A model generated the notes under the pieces. It was not told where the DNA came from and searched no databases. It saw nothing but the letters and a program-made list of their open reading frames with translations. Both the position numbers and the translations under genes were made by a program. Shown piece by piece: positions 46,824 to 59,300 of a stretch of 64,000 nucleotides of DNA (position 1 is its first letter; each line of letters opens with the position of its first letter). The DNA comes from Thalassia testudinum (taxonomy: Eukaryota > Streptophyta > Magnoliopsida > Alismatales > Hydrocharitaceae): contig JAZHRO010000012.1 of NCBI GenBank assembly GCA_037157565.1, positions 54,613,501 through 54,677,500 on the forward strand, read 5' to 3'.

Positions 46824-48340
46824 TAATTGCATAGCAATCATGCAACATAAATCACCTGAATTAAGCTAGAACCTAGCATAACTTATGATTAATGTATTCA
46901 TAGGTATCGTAATTTGCACAATAGCTAGTTTATTAGTCATATAGATAATATCGTCATTTTATGACCTATAAGAGAGATGATTTTAATCGTAGATGATTCG
47001 AAGCCGCAGATAACAGATCAAACCAGATAGATCTGATCAGAATGATGATGGGAGTCTAATGCTTCTGAAATTGTCTCTATTAGACAACCAGGGCATCTTG
47101 TACAATCCATAAAAGAATGGAGATCATAAAGCCAAAGGACAAAGATCCAAGCCTCAGATGAAAATTCTAATTGTACGGATGAATCCGAATCGACAATCGC
47201 AGTCCAATGGTGCAAAAATTAACTCGATCGGAGGTTTACATCACCAGATACAAGGAAAAGAAGATGGACAGTCATGATGGCGTCACGTGGCACCATCACA
47301 GCTGCTCCCTCACCACCGCCCCATCTAGGAAGGCTGCACGGCATGTTGTGGGCCGTTGGATCTTCATCCAACGGCCACGAGCTTGCCACATTGCCCGTCC
47401 AGCTAGATAACTATAAATAGAAACAAACAAGTATATATAATGGAAGGTTCGCGTAGCGCGTTGGCTCACGCGCGCACGCGATAGCGCATGATGCACGTTT
47501 GAGCTGTGCACTACTCTAAATTGAAGCGGCGTTGGGTGTGTGAGAGTGGGTGCAATTGCGCGATCGGAGGGCGGAGGCACGACTGCGTGGCATAATCAGA
47601 GCGCACCGCGGGTAGACGCGTGATCCCACGCATTTTGCGAGATCAAGAAGGCGAGGCAAGCATGCTCGAGCCGTAAGATCGGGATCACCTGCTGAAAAGG
47701 GCCTTGCGGGTGCACGCGCGGAGAGAGGTTGTTGTAGCGGGCACGTGAGGAGGAAGTAGGGTCGTGCGATCACGATCCAAGGGCGCAGCGGGCGCAACAT
47801 GTCGGCCAGGGATTAAATCTACATGATGGAGGTGAATTTGAAGGTTTTTTGAGGTCAGATCTAATCCGTTGATCGGAATCAAACAGGAGTTGATTCCAGC
47901 AACTCCATACATCTTGCACCTTCTCTGCAACTCTCCGTCCCTCTACAACTCCACTCCGACCTTCATCCTAGCGCTATGGATCTAAGGTGTTGCCGCATCT
48001 CGTACAAGCATCCCACAAGCGGCGTCGTTTCTCTACCACTTTCTTCTCTCTCTCTCTCCTTCTCTTTTTCTATCTATTTATCTCTATTAGCATTTTCTAT
48101 TGTGAAAAACTTTATCTAATTGAAATAAAATTCTGATTCTCTAGATATTTGTTTTATACATATATACATATATATATATCGAGTTAGAATTAGTTTTATT
48201 GAAATGCTTATGCAAAAATCGAGATTGCATTCCTACGAACGACCCGGTATTCACCGGAGTTTTATAAATTTATTTGTCATCGTATTTTCAAGTTATACTA
48301 CAACTAATTAACTTTCAAAACGTGAATTACGCGCCGAACA
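46824..48340 (+). mobile_element. Solo LTR X1 (1517 bp)
   Basis: ATTAG duplications at 46819-46823 and 48341-48345. Starts TAATTGCATAGCAATCA (the TG of the family mutated to TA; compare G's TGATTGCGCAGCAATCA) and ends CGCGCCGAACA. TATA box TATAAATA at 47412-47419, preceded by a CCGTTGGAT hairpin at 47351-47376 and a CACGTG-centred imperfect palindrome near 47277-47298. The part at 47040-47300 aligns with X2 at 61100-61360. No coding region; the frames at 47207-47930 have no domain. Confidence 0.82.
47351..47376. repeat. Perfect inverted repeat GGCCGTTGGAT with 4-nt loop
   Basis: GGCCGTTGGAT (47351-47361), CTTC, ATCCAACGGCC (47366-47376). The same module occurs twice in X2 (61425-61446 and 61506-61527). 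Confidence 0.9.
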
Positions 48341-48345
48341 ATTAG

Positions 48346-49938
48346 CAACAAAAATCCGTTTAAATTCACCCATTCAAAACTTGTTCAGAAATAGTAGCAA
48401 CAACTGTTGTACTGATCAAACAAGCTTAGATCTGATTGAGAGCTTAAAACACCCCAGAAAGTCACTCAAACATACTGCAAAATCAGAGATAATCATCTCA
48501 GAACCTTGTCCACTCATTAGAACACTATTTTAAGTCCTAAATATCTAGATGAACCTGGGATCTAGGCTATAAAGCCAAAAATCTCATATTACACTTGATT
48601 CCATTAAAAACTCCAATTAAATTGTTGGAAATGCTCATTGGATGATCTGGAAAGTAACATAAATTTATTTAACACTCAACAACCTCTAAAAACCCTAATT
48701 GATTCTCCTCCATCGCCATAGACATCATATATAGGAGGAAAAATAAAGTCAGGCATTAAACCCAATTAAAAATCAAATCCAGACCTTGATTCAAATCCCA
48801 TGAAAAACTTTTGATGCCTTATTGGGCAGATAAAACAATTCAAATCCACATATGAATATCTGAATATCACCCAGGTAGGTGTTTGATATGCATTCACTAG
48901 AATGATATGATAAACTAGGATTCCTGCACACTACTGTTTAGTGTTCAGGAACTCTAGGCGATGCTTAGAATGCCATTAGGTCACTGCTAATACCTCATTT
49001 CAGTGCATCGAATTCATAGGCATTAGCTACCTTAGACGATGAACTCAAAACCATTATCAACATCCTAAATTGGATGCGAGCTCAATTTGTAATAAATATC
49101 CAATCCAAAAGGCTCACACTCCTTGCATTTAATTCATTTAAACAGATGTAGACTCAACTTGGTCGATTAAAACTGATTGGAACTTAATTGGTTTAAAAAT
49201 TACTCAATCATTCGCGAAAAGCAAATCCAAAATCCGATTCAATCAACCAAATCGATCAAATTCAAAGCATTGGGAGAACCTTTGTGATCATATGAAATGG
49301 ATGAGAAGCCCTCCAAGTGAAATTTAGCGCTCTTTCAATCTAGAAACTAGATAGCTTCAGATCTAAAGCTGCTCTATTGGAGGAGGTGATCAGGCGATTA
49401 AAACACGAAAAAATTGAGAAGAATGTGATTGTAGAGTGAGGAGGGAGATCAGTGACTCGATATGGATTTATGGAGTCATCCTCTCTGATCTGAATTGGTC
49501 AGAGAGAGCGGATTGTTAGGGAACTACAACTAAGCTAAACTACTCCTAATCTAACATAATCAAGCGATGAATTCTAATCTAAACTATCTAAACTAATCTA
49601 ATCTAGAAAGCGATAAATCTATCTAGGAAAGCATTCTATTTATGAAAGCAATAAAGTCCTAGTTATCAGACAAAGGAGTCCAAGGTCCACCCATCATTGG
49701 CAGGTGGCGATGAAATGGGAGAACCCTCCAGTGGAAGAAGGTAGTTCCCTGGGATCCACCAGCCATCGGATAATGGTGAGGAATTGAGGGAGGAAGTGGT
49801 TGCTGTCACCGCTTTGCCTAGAGCACCTTCTTTACAGTCACCAACACTGACATCCTGGTTGGTTGCCTAACGGGATTTCATTGTCTTAATATCTTTTTTT
49901 GTAAAATTACTTTAAATTTTTTATACGGTTAACTATTC
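48346..49938 (-). repeat. Old E-type LTR fragment in reverse orientation, part 2
   Basis: Continues part 1 beyond X1. The block CTCTGATCTGAATTGGTCAG near 49475-49500 is the reverse complement of E LTR sequence near 23865. A stretch at 49290-49390 (GAGAAGCCCTCCAAGTGAAA) recurs at 60790-60886. No gene supported. It is bounded on the right by solo LTR I. Confidence 0.45.
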
Positions 49939-49943
49939 TTATA

Positions 49944-52703
49944 TGTTACGACCCGATTCCCGAATCCCTACAGGACACGAGAATCGGACCGACTCGACTG
50001 ATCCCAAGACCCAGTTGTCCAACGAGAAAGTAATCAAAAAGCAGTAAAATAAACCACATTCATCATGCAAGTAACTAACAGTAACAAAAGTACAGTAGTA
50101 AAGAAAAGAACTACTACAGTACACACCACTACAACAGTAGAGAATTAAAAATAGGTACAGAAATATGAAGTTTATAATAAAAGAGTATAAAGGTGTAACA
50201 GAATACTCACTACTACAGAAAAACGGATACAACAAAAGTACAACTACTGGGCTCTACTAGGCCCAGCACCCTCCGCAGCCGTAGGATCTGGCTGCTCAAC
50301 ACCTGGTCCTCAAAAAGTGACAAGTATGACACGTCAGCGAAACACTGAGTAGAGTGGCAACCAGCTAGCTAAGAAAAACGGTAAAGGTAGACAGGTAGCT
50401 GTTGTTTTCAATTTTTTTGTCTTTATATAACTAATTATTCTTTCTTTCATCACTTGGTTTATTTATCAGGTCATTTTTCTTGATCTCGAATGTTCCTCAT
50501 GGAAACGATCTTGATTGCAGTCTTTTCCGAAATGTAGAAGTAGCACGTGGTGCTCTCCTAGTCGGGAGAGTCTCCCGTGGTGGTCCTACCCTCAGTCAAC
50601 CACCCTAAGGTCGCTGACATACGTAACAGTGACTATGGCACACACGATAAACGCACGGGTAGCTATCCCGCATTGGCAGGTGGTCAGTCGTTTCTATTAA
50701 CGGGTGCTCCTAAAGCATAGCACGGAACTAGTATAGGGCAGAGCCTTCTCAGTAACAGGGGTCTAGCCCCTCCACAGTAACCAAAAAGGGGTCTTGCCCC
50801 TTCACAGTTCGCGCACCCTCGCTTGACTACCCTGGTTTGCCCAGTGGGCCTAACAAGTCGGTGTAGGACGGCTAGCTGAACCTCGGGCCTCGTGGGGTGG
50901 CTAGCTCCCTCCCTACACTAGTAGCTCTCCCCGGTACGGTGTATACGAGGGCCAAAAGTCGATATAAAGTGGCCAGACCTAACCCTGGGTCCCTAGGGCG
51001 GCTGGCTCCGCTCTACACTAAGAGGTAACCTGTGCTTCCCTTGGTACTACGTACCTAAGAGACAACACACTTTCCCATTCACTTTTCCAATTCCATTCCA
51101 TTTATTTCCAGGAGTTCTACTCCTAATTCCCCGTAGGGTTTATGCTCATATTTCTCAGGCCAAGCCATACTAAGTTTCATCATTTCAGGTTTATTGTATA
51201 TAGCACGTGTTTCCAATGTTCACACTTTCTTTTTCAATTTATATACAGGCAGCTAGTATTTATTTGCAAACAATAGGAATTACATGTAACAGTACTCTAC
51301 ATTTCACAGGCAGCTATTATCTAATTACAGGTAATTATTATTACTCTATCTACTCATCCAAGACTGCAATTCAGGCATTTAATACAATCGTTCCAGAGTT
51401 TCTAGTCCTAGGATTCATTCAATCTAGTTTTCAGGTCCTAGGATTCACGCCATACCCTAGAATCTATCATTTATTTCATATATACATTTATGTTTATAAG
51501 TAACTAAGGAAAGCTACTCTACCTGCAAAATCGGGAGTAATGGAGGCGTGATCGGCAGGTCCACGTGCCTCCGCAACCCCCAAAGCCGCAATAGAACGAG
51601 GTCCTAATACAAAGATCAACCACAAGAAACCACTCAGAACAGGATAAAAGTATTCCAAACAAGTAAAGGAACTTATTCTGAGAAGAACGAAATCTTAAAC
51701 GCGAAAATCGGACCTCGAACAGACCCTAAACGGGTCAAAACGACAACTCTGACTCAAATTAGATGTCTGGAACATCTTCCAGACATCTTAAAAAGGGGTC
51801 CAGATCATACCTCACTCTGCGCTGCTCTTCAGACGTCCAGAGGTCATGCTGAACCGTCTAGACCCAGTTCCAGACGTCCAACCACCTCTCCGGACGTTTG
51901 GAGATGCTCTCCGCCGTCTGGTGACTCACCCAGATGTCTGAACCACGTGGGAGGGCGTGTCCCGTGCCTTCCTAAAGCTAAACCTGCACGCGCATGCAAA
52001 AATCCCTCAGCAAGGCATGCGACAGAGCTTTAGCGGAAGGGCCTACATAGCCGTATCCGCAGAAGGATACATAGGAGGAAATACGTACGTTTTAGTCGTC
52101 TGGAGCTCCCTCCAAATGTCGCCCACGTCGTCTGGATGTAGGTCTAGACATCTGATTTCGGAAAAAATCCAAGAATTAGAAGCTCCTTTGGCTTCTTCCC
52201 ACTGCACGCAGCCGCGCCGCGCTCGTCTGCCCGCTACCCGAGCTGCAGTAGCACCGGGGAAACCTCCCCAGCACAACGCTCCTTCGCGCGCACGCCGGCC
52301 GGCCTCGAGCTGCTCCGGCGAGCTCTCTCTCTCACGTCTCGTGTGCTCTCTCCTCTTCCCTCTCGCTGCACCTCTCCTCTCCGCCACTGCACCCTGTAGT
52401 AGCTGTTGCCCTCGCTCTCGCGCTGGGGAAGGAGGAGATGGATGGATGTGGGTGGCGTGAGGGAGAGGAGGATAAGAGTATTTGTAGGCACGGGGGAGGG
52501 GGGGTAGTTCTGCAGGTTGGCGAGGGGAGAGAAAAAGAAGAGGGCGGTGGGTTTCAGTCTGCGCGCGACACGCGCACAGACTCACGATTGTATGCACGTA
52601 AAAATTAATTTACAGATGTCTGGGAAGGCGTCCAAACGTCTGACCAGACGTCTGGACCAACTCCCAGACATCTTAAAGTGTTTTGATGTCACGGATCTTA
52701 ACA
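49944..52703 (-). mobile_element. Solo LTR I, reverse-oriented (2760 bp)
   Basis: TTATA duplications at 49939-49943 and 52704-52708. On the minus strand it starts TGTTAAGATCCGTGACATC and ends GGGTCGTAACA. A TATA-like box TACAAATACTC lies on the minus strand at 52487-52477, so U3 is on the right. There is no internal region. GACGTC-type motifs are dense near the U3 start (52610-52680) and again at 51770-51960. Start and end style suggest a Ty3/gypsy chromovirus (Tekay/Del-like) LTR, from memory only. Frames at 51207-51503 and 51957-52597 are not supported as genes. Confidence 0.88.
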
Positions 52704-52708
52704 TTATA

Positions 52709-54301
52709 TGTTGGCTATATGATTTACTATATGTTAAAGTTTGATAAAGACAATATTTATAAAGGTTACGTGTGTATTATGACTTGAAGGTTTATTTTTA
52801 TTTGATTAGAAAATCTGATCTAACTGCTTATTTGATCTTTCAAGCTGATGTCCTAAGCAATTCAACCAATCTGAGTCTATGAATGGATCATGTTGAACTA
52901 GTACTAGAGCCTTTCCGGTTCGATGTTCAGCCCAATTTATTAAACCTTGCTTCACATCACTAAATAGTTCAAATACCAATTCATTGATAATCATGAATGT
53001 TAAGAAATCAAAATGGTTTATGGACGCTTAAAATTAATTTTGAAACTAGAATTGATGTTGAGCCTCAATGGCATTTAAGCCGTAGCTTAACTTCCGAAGC
53101 GGTGCAAAATTCGATACTTGAAATTTGTTTAGTTTCAACAACGATTTCTTATTTAAAATATTCTACTCCACACGACAAGGGCGAGAGTCCAGCGAAATCC
53201 TTGAAGCCTTTGCCTTGCTCGATTCCTTATTTGCAGGTCTCGGGCACGATGTAACCTGCAACGAAAACCATCACCCAATCACGTAATTAAAATAATAAGA
53301 AAAAAACAAGTTCCATTTCTTACTTGTACTAATATAATATTTTAAAAATCAAATCAAACTAATTGAGTCAACTAAAAATTCATATCTTACCGATTGAATC
53401 GGCCGATTCATGATATAAAAGTCAAAATTAGTGGCAACCAATCAAAATCTGAGTCAAACTGACTCGTTTGATTAAATTTGATCATTTTATTAAGAGTTAA
53501 AAATAATAAATAAATAAATAATATGTGATTTTGAATTTAAAATAAAGATTTAAAGATTTATGTATTTATCAAAGATTGATTGGTTATATTTAAATTTTGA
53601 TTATATATATATATATAAAGTTACAAATTAATTTTTCCTACTATATTTATCTTCCGTGATTTTTCATGACAATATCACATTGACGTCACCACCAACACAT
53701 GTCGGTTGAACCATTAAAAAGGTTAAATTAACACCTAACTGATTTAATTTTAAAACATTGGCTAATAGGATTGATTTGAAAAGGAGGAAAGAAACAGAGA
53801 AAAAGGAGAAGCACTCGAGGAAGGATATGGTGTACATATTCACCTACGGTGAGTTCATATTGATGACAATTAAATTTGGATTTAATCCGAAGTAAAATAT
53901 ATTCGTTTCAAAATATTTACATAAATAATGTTAAACGAGAAAAGAAAAAAGGAAAGGACTGCTAATGGATAAATGATTACATATATGACCAATCTAAGAT
54001 CTTAATATATCAAAGCCAAGACACTGTAGCAGAAACCTCGGAACGCATTAGCAGAGGGACGTAAACGTAAACGCCAACAGACAAAGCGGGGTATCCATCG
54101 CAGTTCACAATAGCGAGAACTTAATTAAACCTATAGAATAATTAATTTCTCGCTTTTCAAGATACATCCCGGGTTAAAGTTAACTCAAAATTTGTATGCA
54201 GCTCTTTTCCCGGGTAAAGTTATTCCTTCTATGTCTCAAAGACAGTTAGGTTTTGAAATTTGACACAATCCCAAACCAATAATGATAATAAAAAAGAAAG
54301 A
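52709..54301. other. Low-copy flank left of the nsLTP gene, no gene recognised
   Basis: A/T-rich sequence, with TA repeats near 53604. Two modest frames overlap in opposite directions (52806-52994 minus and 52997-53254 plus). Neither shows a domain I recognise, and no start or splice context decides between them. The last 300 bp before 54301 are the likely 3' UTR and terminator region of the nsLTP gene. Confidence 0.5.
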
Positions 54302-54748
54302 TTAAGTTAACGCAGGATAACTTTCTGCTCCTCGAGGTAGCCCACCTCTCATTCCCCCTCCATCAAACGAGATGGAGGTACATTTGAATGATAATACATA
54401 TGCGTAGGGTTGAGGGTACGTACTGCCGCACTGGGTGCCGGGTTTGAGAGGGTTCTGGCACATGCTGGCGACGTAGCACACCTTATCCATGTAGATGGGC
54501 ACTGGAAGGCTCCCACCAATGAGCTCACCAAGAAACTCGCAGGCACAGTTCATGTCTATCTTCTTCACCTCAGCGCAGCAGGCATGCGACGGCGGCTGCT
54601 TCGCCCCAGGAGACGATAAGAAACTCAAGCATTGCGAGGCAGGCCCCGTCACGTCCACCTGGCACAGCCCTTCTACTTTCGCAACGCCGCCGAGGAGCAG
54701 CACGGCCGCCAAGTGGGAAAGAGCCAACGAGCAATCTTTGAAAGCCAT
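54302..54748 (-). CDS. nsLTP-like secreted 8-cysteine-motif protein (148 aa)
   Basis: Likely binds and shuttles lipids in the cell wall or apoplast. The ATG at 54748 opens a frame with a signal peptide: hydrophobic residues 8-23 and cleavage near VEG-LC at about 27. The mature part has Cys at 29, 40, 57, 58, 68, 70, then 91, 97, 107 and 123. Spacing is C-10-C-16-CC-9-CxC, the signature of the LTP/2S albumin/protease-inhibitor fold. The last pair could be C97 and C107 (26 and 9 residues between), close to type VI nsLTPs as I recall them, which leaves C91 and C123 extra. The tail of about 40 residues after C107 (YPQPYAYVLSFKC...) has no clear GPI signal, so the real gene may splice near codon 110. 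A TATA box lies about 80 bp upstream. It is intact and has no stops, unlike everything around it. Confidence 0.85.
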   Translation of the reverse strand: MAFKDCSLALSHLAAVLLLGGVAKVEGLCQVDVTGPASQCLSFLSSPGAKQPPSHACCAEVKKIDMNCACEFLGELIGGSLPVPIYMDKVCYVASMCQNPLKPGTQCGSTYPQPYAYVLSFKCTSISFDGGGMRGGLPRGAESYPALT

Positions 54749-54823
54749 GGAATTAATAGCTCTGACTCAAGCTTTGGATTACTTGATGTTAGCGTGAGGG
54801 GATGGACGGAGGGGGAGGGGGGT

Positions 54824-54832
54824 CTTAAATAG
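54824..54832 (-). promoter_or_regulatory. TATA box of the nsLTP gene
   Basis: On the minus strand CTATTTAAG, 76-84 bp upstream of the ATG, a normal distance for a plant TATA box with a short 5' UTR. An ACGT core (CACGTC on the plus strand near 54855) lies just upstream and may be a bZIP site. Confidence 0.6.
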
Positions 54833-54849
54833 AGGGGAGGGGGTGTGAG

Positions 54850-56351
54850 CTTTCACGTCGCTGGCGTGGGGGTGTGAAGGCCGCCTGGCAATCAGCTAGA
54901 GTGTAATTACGCCCGCCATTAAGGGCTGGTGGCACTTAAGGGCTTGCCTTTTACGAAATGCTACCCGTAACGGTCAAACTCAAATACGTGAGCTTGAACT
55001 TTAATCCAGTATATTTTTTATAATAACATTTGCGCCCCTGGGAGGTATCTTTATCAGGTTGTGATGCGGCGATTGTCGGTTCTTTGCAGAATGAACACCA
55101 TCACCGTGGGGTCCATTTGGTACGTGATGTTGTTGAGGAAATCTTTTCTTTGATTTGGAGCGACCGTGGAATTGCGTTATCCAGGTTGAGATGCAGCGAA
55201 ATTCAGGACGCCCTGGCTGGTGCCTCGATTTGAGTTAAAATATATATAGCACAGACTTACGTTAACATGAAAACCTACCTAAATATTTTTATTTTAAATT
55301 AAATATCATTATTAATTTAATATTACTGATGAATTTTAAATATCACTAATATAATATAACAAAAATCGATCCTTTCATATTTTTTCATAGACCTTATTTT
55401 ATATACCAGAATCATCCTCTGGACGATTAGTGTTATTCGGAGGAAAGTTCTCTATGATCTATTGTATCTGGAAAGGTATAAGTAGATTGAAGGAAATGTC
55501 TCGTCATAAACATATTTCCTCGTGTGTAATGTCACTGGCGCTTACTTTTATAACATTTCCGTGATTTTTAGTATACAACTCGATTGCACCTATAAATTTT
55601 AGTATGCGATTGCCGCGGAATAGTATATAAATAAAATACATCGATGATTTTTTTAATATACGACTCAAAAATATACCAATGATATTTAATATATAGTTAA
55701 ATACATATAAAATCAATGATTTTTAATGCATAACCAATGATAAATACCATATAAAGAAGTAGGGTAATATTTAATTTTGGAAGGGGATGCATGATGAAGG
55801 TCATGAATGAGACAAATTTAAATCAGAGAGAGATCCACCTCCTTCGAATGGGTTGCTATCAACAAGACGGGTATTGTAAAGTTTTTTTTGTTAGTAATTT
55901 GGAAGGTGTAGAAAATTTAGGGTATTGAGTGAGAGTTTGTAAATGCTATCTAAAGGGGGCTATTCTATAATGTGATTTCATGATATCAAGTTAAAAAAGA
56001 AGTCTTATTGTCTTATAAAAAAAAGCCTAGTGTACCAAAAGGATCTTGCATTTGTCACTAAAGAAGGGTTTGTGGCAGAGTACTTGCTCAACTAAGAAAT
56101 GAGAGAGAAAGAGGGAGAAGAAATCACAAATAGACGATCCTGTTTCTCTTGTATCATATGTTAATATGAAATAAGAAAGAAACAAAAATTCTCACATCCC
56201 ACGAAATAGACCCCAAAATAAATACCCACCCTACTATAAAAAAGGTAACGACAGTGTAGAGTGGACACACTAGAAGCTACTTACATGTAGCAGCAAATCC
56301 AAGATTGAGAATTATGGGTGTGGCTATGTGTAAGAAAAGGAATATAAGTTC
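54850..56351. other. Low-copy flank right of the nsLTP gene; possible RNase H-like fragment at 55030-55233
   Basis: Promoter side of the nsLTP gene, then A/T-rich spacer. The plus frame at 55030-55233 (67 codons) contains CDAAIVGSLQN and an HLVRDVVEEIF segment. These vaguely recall the RNase H-like (RVT_3) end of plant LINE-type elements, where Asp, an inner helix and a late ADaLA motif are expected; here the last reads QDALAGA. This is weak and could be chance. At 56294-56350 the sequence GCAGCAAATCCAAGATTGAG onward matches 60503-60559, marking the left flank of the next inserted region. Confidence 0.35.
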
Positions 56352-59300
56352 TAATGGCATTGTAATCATCCTCTGTATATAAGTCAATTTGACTAAATTC
56401 TAAAGCTAAATTCACCTAAGTAATATACAAAATGGTATAAATCAATCAGGGCTAAAATCAAGAGGAACTGCGCTAAATTGGGTTAATTCGGTTATTTTAA
56501 CAGATAAATATAAATACAGAATAACTAAGAGGTGAATCGATGATTAATTAAAGATCAATTAAACTTAAATCTCCAAGAAGTTGATTGTTATTAAATAATT
56601 TAGGATTTCTATTCAAATTTAATATTAATTCTTATGAAAAATCTTAATTTTAGCCCAACTTCAATTAAAAGTGTTATAATGGAAATAAATATAATCTAAA
56701 CCTTATAAAAATTATTTAAAAATATTTTATAAGGTTTAGAATAATAAATTTGATAAAAGAAACCTATTTTAACCTTAAATAGAGACTTAAGCAGATATTT
56801 GATATATTTTGAGTGACCATTTAAACTTCATTAAAACCTAAAATTGAAGTTACTATTAAATTCCTCAAGTCTAAATTAGGTTACCATAAAAATTTGGGCT
56901 CATTTTGACTTTATCTTAACCACGTTTGCAATTTGGCCGTTGCATTCCTAATATCCTTGCAAAGACCCCCCTAACTTTTGATTTTCCTTGCAAGGAGGCC
57001 CCTGCAACCTTCTCCACCTCCAGTAGTTGTTCTTCAGCCATGGCCGATGACCACAACTTTGACTGCGAAAAGCTCGCGATGGCAGCTGCAAGACCTCACC
57101 AAACTTAGAAGACGCGATCAACGCATGACCCCACACGCATTGGTGACTTTCTTGCGTGCGTTGACCACCAACTGCACCTCCTGCCTTCCTCGTTGCCAGC
57201 TTTAAAATCCGGCAATCAAATCCCACGACCTCAAGCCTTATGTAAGCACCATGAGGGGCTATAAAGCTCTGTCGTGCGCCCATGGGAAGATTCATTGAGT
57301 TTTGGTGCGTGTCACCCCCACTCTTCTTCCTCATTGAGCACCACCATTGCAAGACCTTTGGAGCTCCTCTGGTCATCCTTTTCACTATGCCTTGCCATCA
57401 AACGAGGCTACAGTGGCCTTCCCCATTCCATCACTGTGGTTCTTGATCTAACCACATTTTGTATTGCATATGTTTAGAATTTGCTAACTCCCCATTCATC
57501 TTAGTCTGATTTCATGAGCACATTGCATGCATTAGCATAAATTACATTTTAGATAGGCTTGCATCATAATTTGCATAATTCTATGTTCTTGCACTGATTG
57601 ATGATATTTGATGATCACATGATTGAATGCTGAGGAGAAAAGAGAAGAAGAAGGAATTAAAGAATTTAAGCTGAAGATTTGAACTCAGGAGACTTACAAA
57701 CCCCAAGGTCCAGCTCAACAAAGAAAAAATAAATTTATCCTACATCAACAATTAATGAGCTCATCTACTTCATTTATTAAGCTCCTCCACCTAGAGCCAC
57801 CTTTGCACATCCTCCATGGCACATTTAGGTCCCTCTCCCCAATTCCAACAAAGCTACCCTCATTATGGATGCACATTTCACCACACCTAGATCCCTCCAC
57901 CAATTAATAGCCACCAACCTAATTCCAAGACATCATTAAATCTCAACATGTCTATCCATAACCATAATTGTTAGAACACCTCTCCCTCCTTCCGCTTTTA
58001 CTTCTCTCCACCTCTATATAAGGCCATCCATTCCATCTTTCCCAACCATCTTTGGCTATCTCATCTATTGAGCACTCTAAAAGAGAAAGGGAAGGCCTAA
58101 GGACTACCTAAGTCCAAATTTTAGGCATTGAGAGGGAGTCACTCCACCACCTTTCAATTGCCAATCTACCATCATTTTATTTCACTACCATCATCCATCA
58201 TTGGAGGAGATTCTTGGGAGCACGCCAAGGAGGAAGGAGGCCACGGGAGGAGGACGTGTACCATTGGAGGATCATCTTCATCACCCAAGCTTCATCTTTG
58301 TTCACATAAGCTTCCTTTGATATATTTTTATTTTTCTAGTAGCATGTTATGTTGAGTCTTATTCTAATTTGGTAGTGAGCTTGCCTTATCTCATCAGCTT
58401 TCTTGTTGGTATTCTCATCTCTTTGTGTTGTAAGTACTTAATTTGAAAGGCAATGAAAAGCATGTTTCCTACTTGCATTTTGTTTTGATTCCCTTAGGCG
58501 TGTGAGTTTGGTTGGTGTTTGATTACAAGCCACCCACCGTGGTGCTTGTGAGCTCACCACCAACACCTTTCTATAATTTCTAATTTCATAGATTGATTTG
58601 AGTAGGTAGTATCATCTCTCATGACATTGATTCGTGACCAGATTTTCATTTCACACTCTTATCTCAAAAAGACAAAAAAAAATCTCAAAAGAAAAAAAAT
58701 ACAAAAAGAAATAAAAGGCACTTCGAGCTTGATTTGAGATATCGAGCCTCCTTGGACGACTCGTATACTCGTAGTTACGGTTTATAAATTTAAAAGTTGA
58801 ACACTTGAGTTGTGCTACAAAGATTCAAACTCCATCTTTTACGAGAAGTGATTCAGGTGATTCACTTCTCGTCAACAAAGACAGTCTTGCTACCCCCTTC
58901 CTTGCTCCAAGTGCCTCGCCAGACCCCCCCTTCTTCCTTGCATCCGGTCAGCCAACACTGGACGCCGTCCTCCCTTCTTCGTCCAATCCCAGGTAGCATT
59001 GTCTCTTCTCGTCTCCTTCTAGAGTAGTTAGGACCCTTAGACATAGGATTTGACCTCCACAACTTCGCTCTCCTCGTTGTCTTCCATGTCTCCGGCCATG
59101 TCACCAGTGACCTCGTTCGCCACACTCCACACACCGATGCTACTCGCCAACCACCCCACAAGCTCCGCCTCGACCAGAGGAACAAAAGCCATCTAGTTAT
59201 TGCGAGTTTCGACACCTCTCAATCCATTCTCGATGCCACCCATTTTTGCAAGCGTCCTTGCCTCCGACACACCTCCTCCAACATGCTCGCATAAAATCAA

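Noticed and set aside
52043..52597. 184-codon Arg/Ala-rich frame
   Set aside because: Entirely inside solo LTR I, G/C-rich promoter-downstream part. No domain, and opposite-strand frames of equal size exist.
53604..53622. TA repeat as a possible microsatellite feature
   Set aside because: Only about nine TA units in A/T-rich DNA; too short to carry meaning here.
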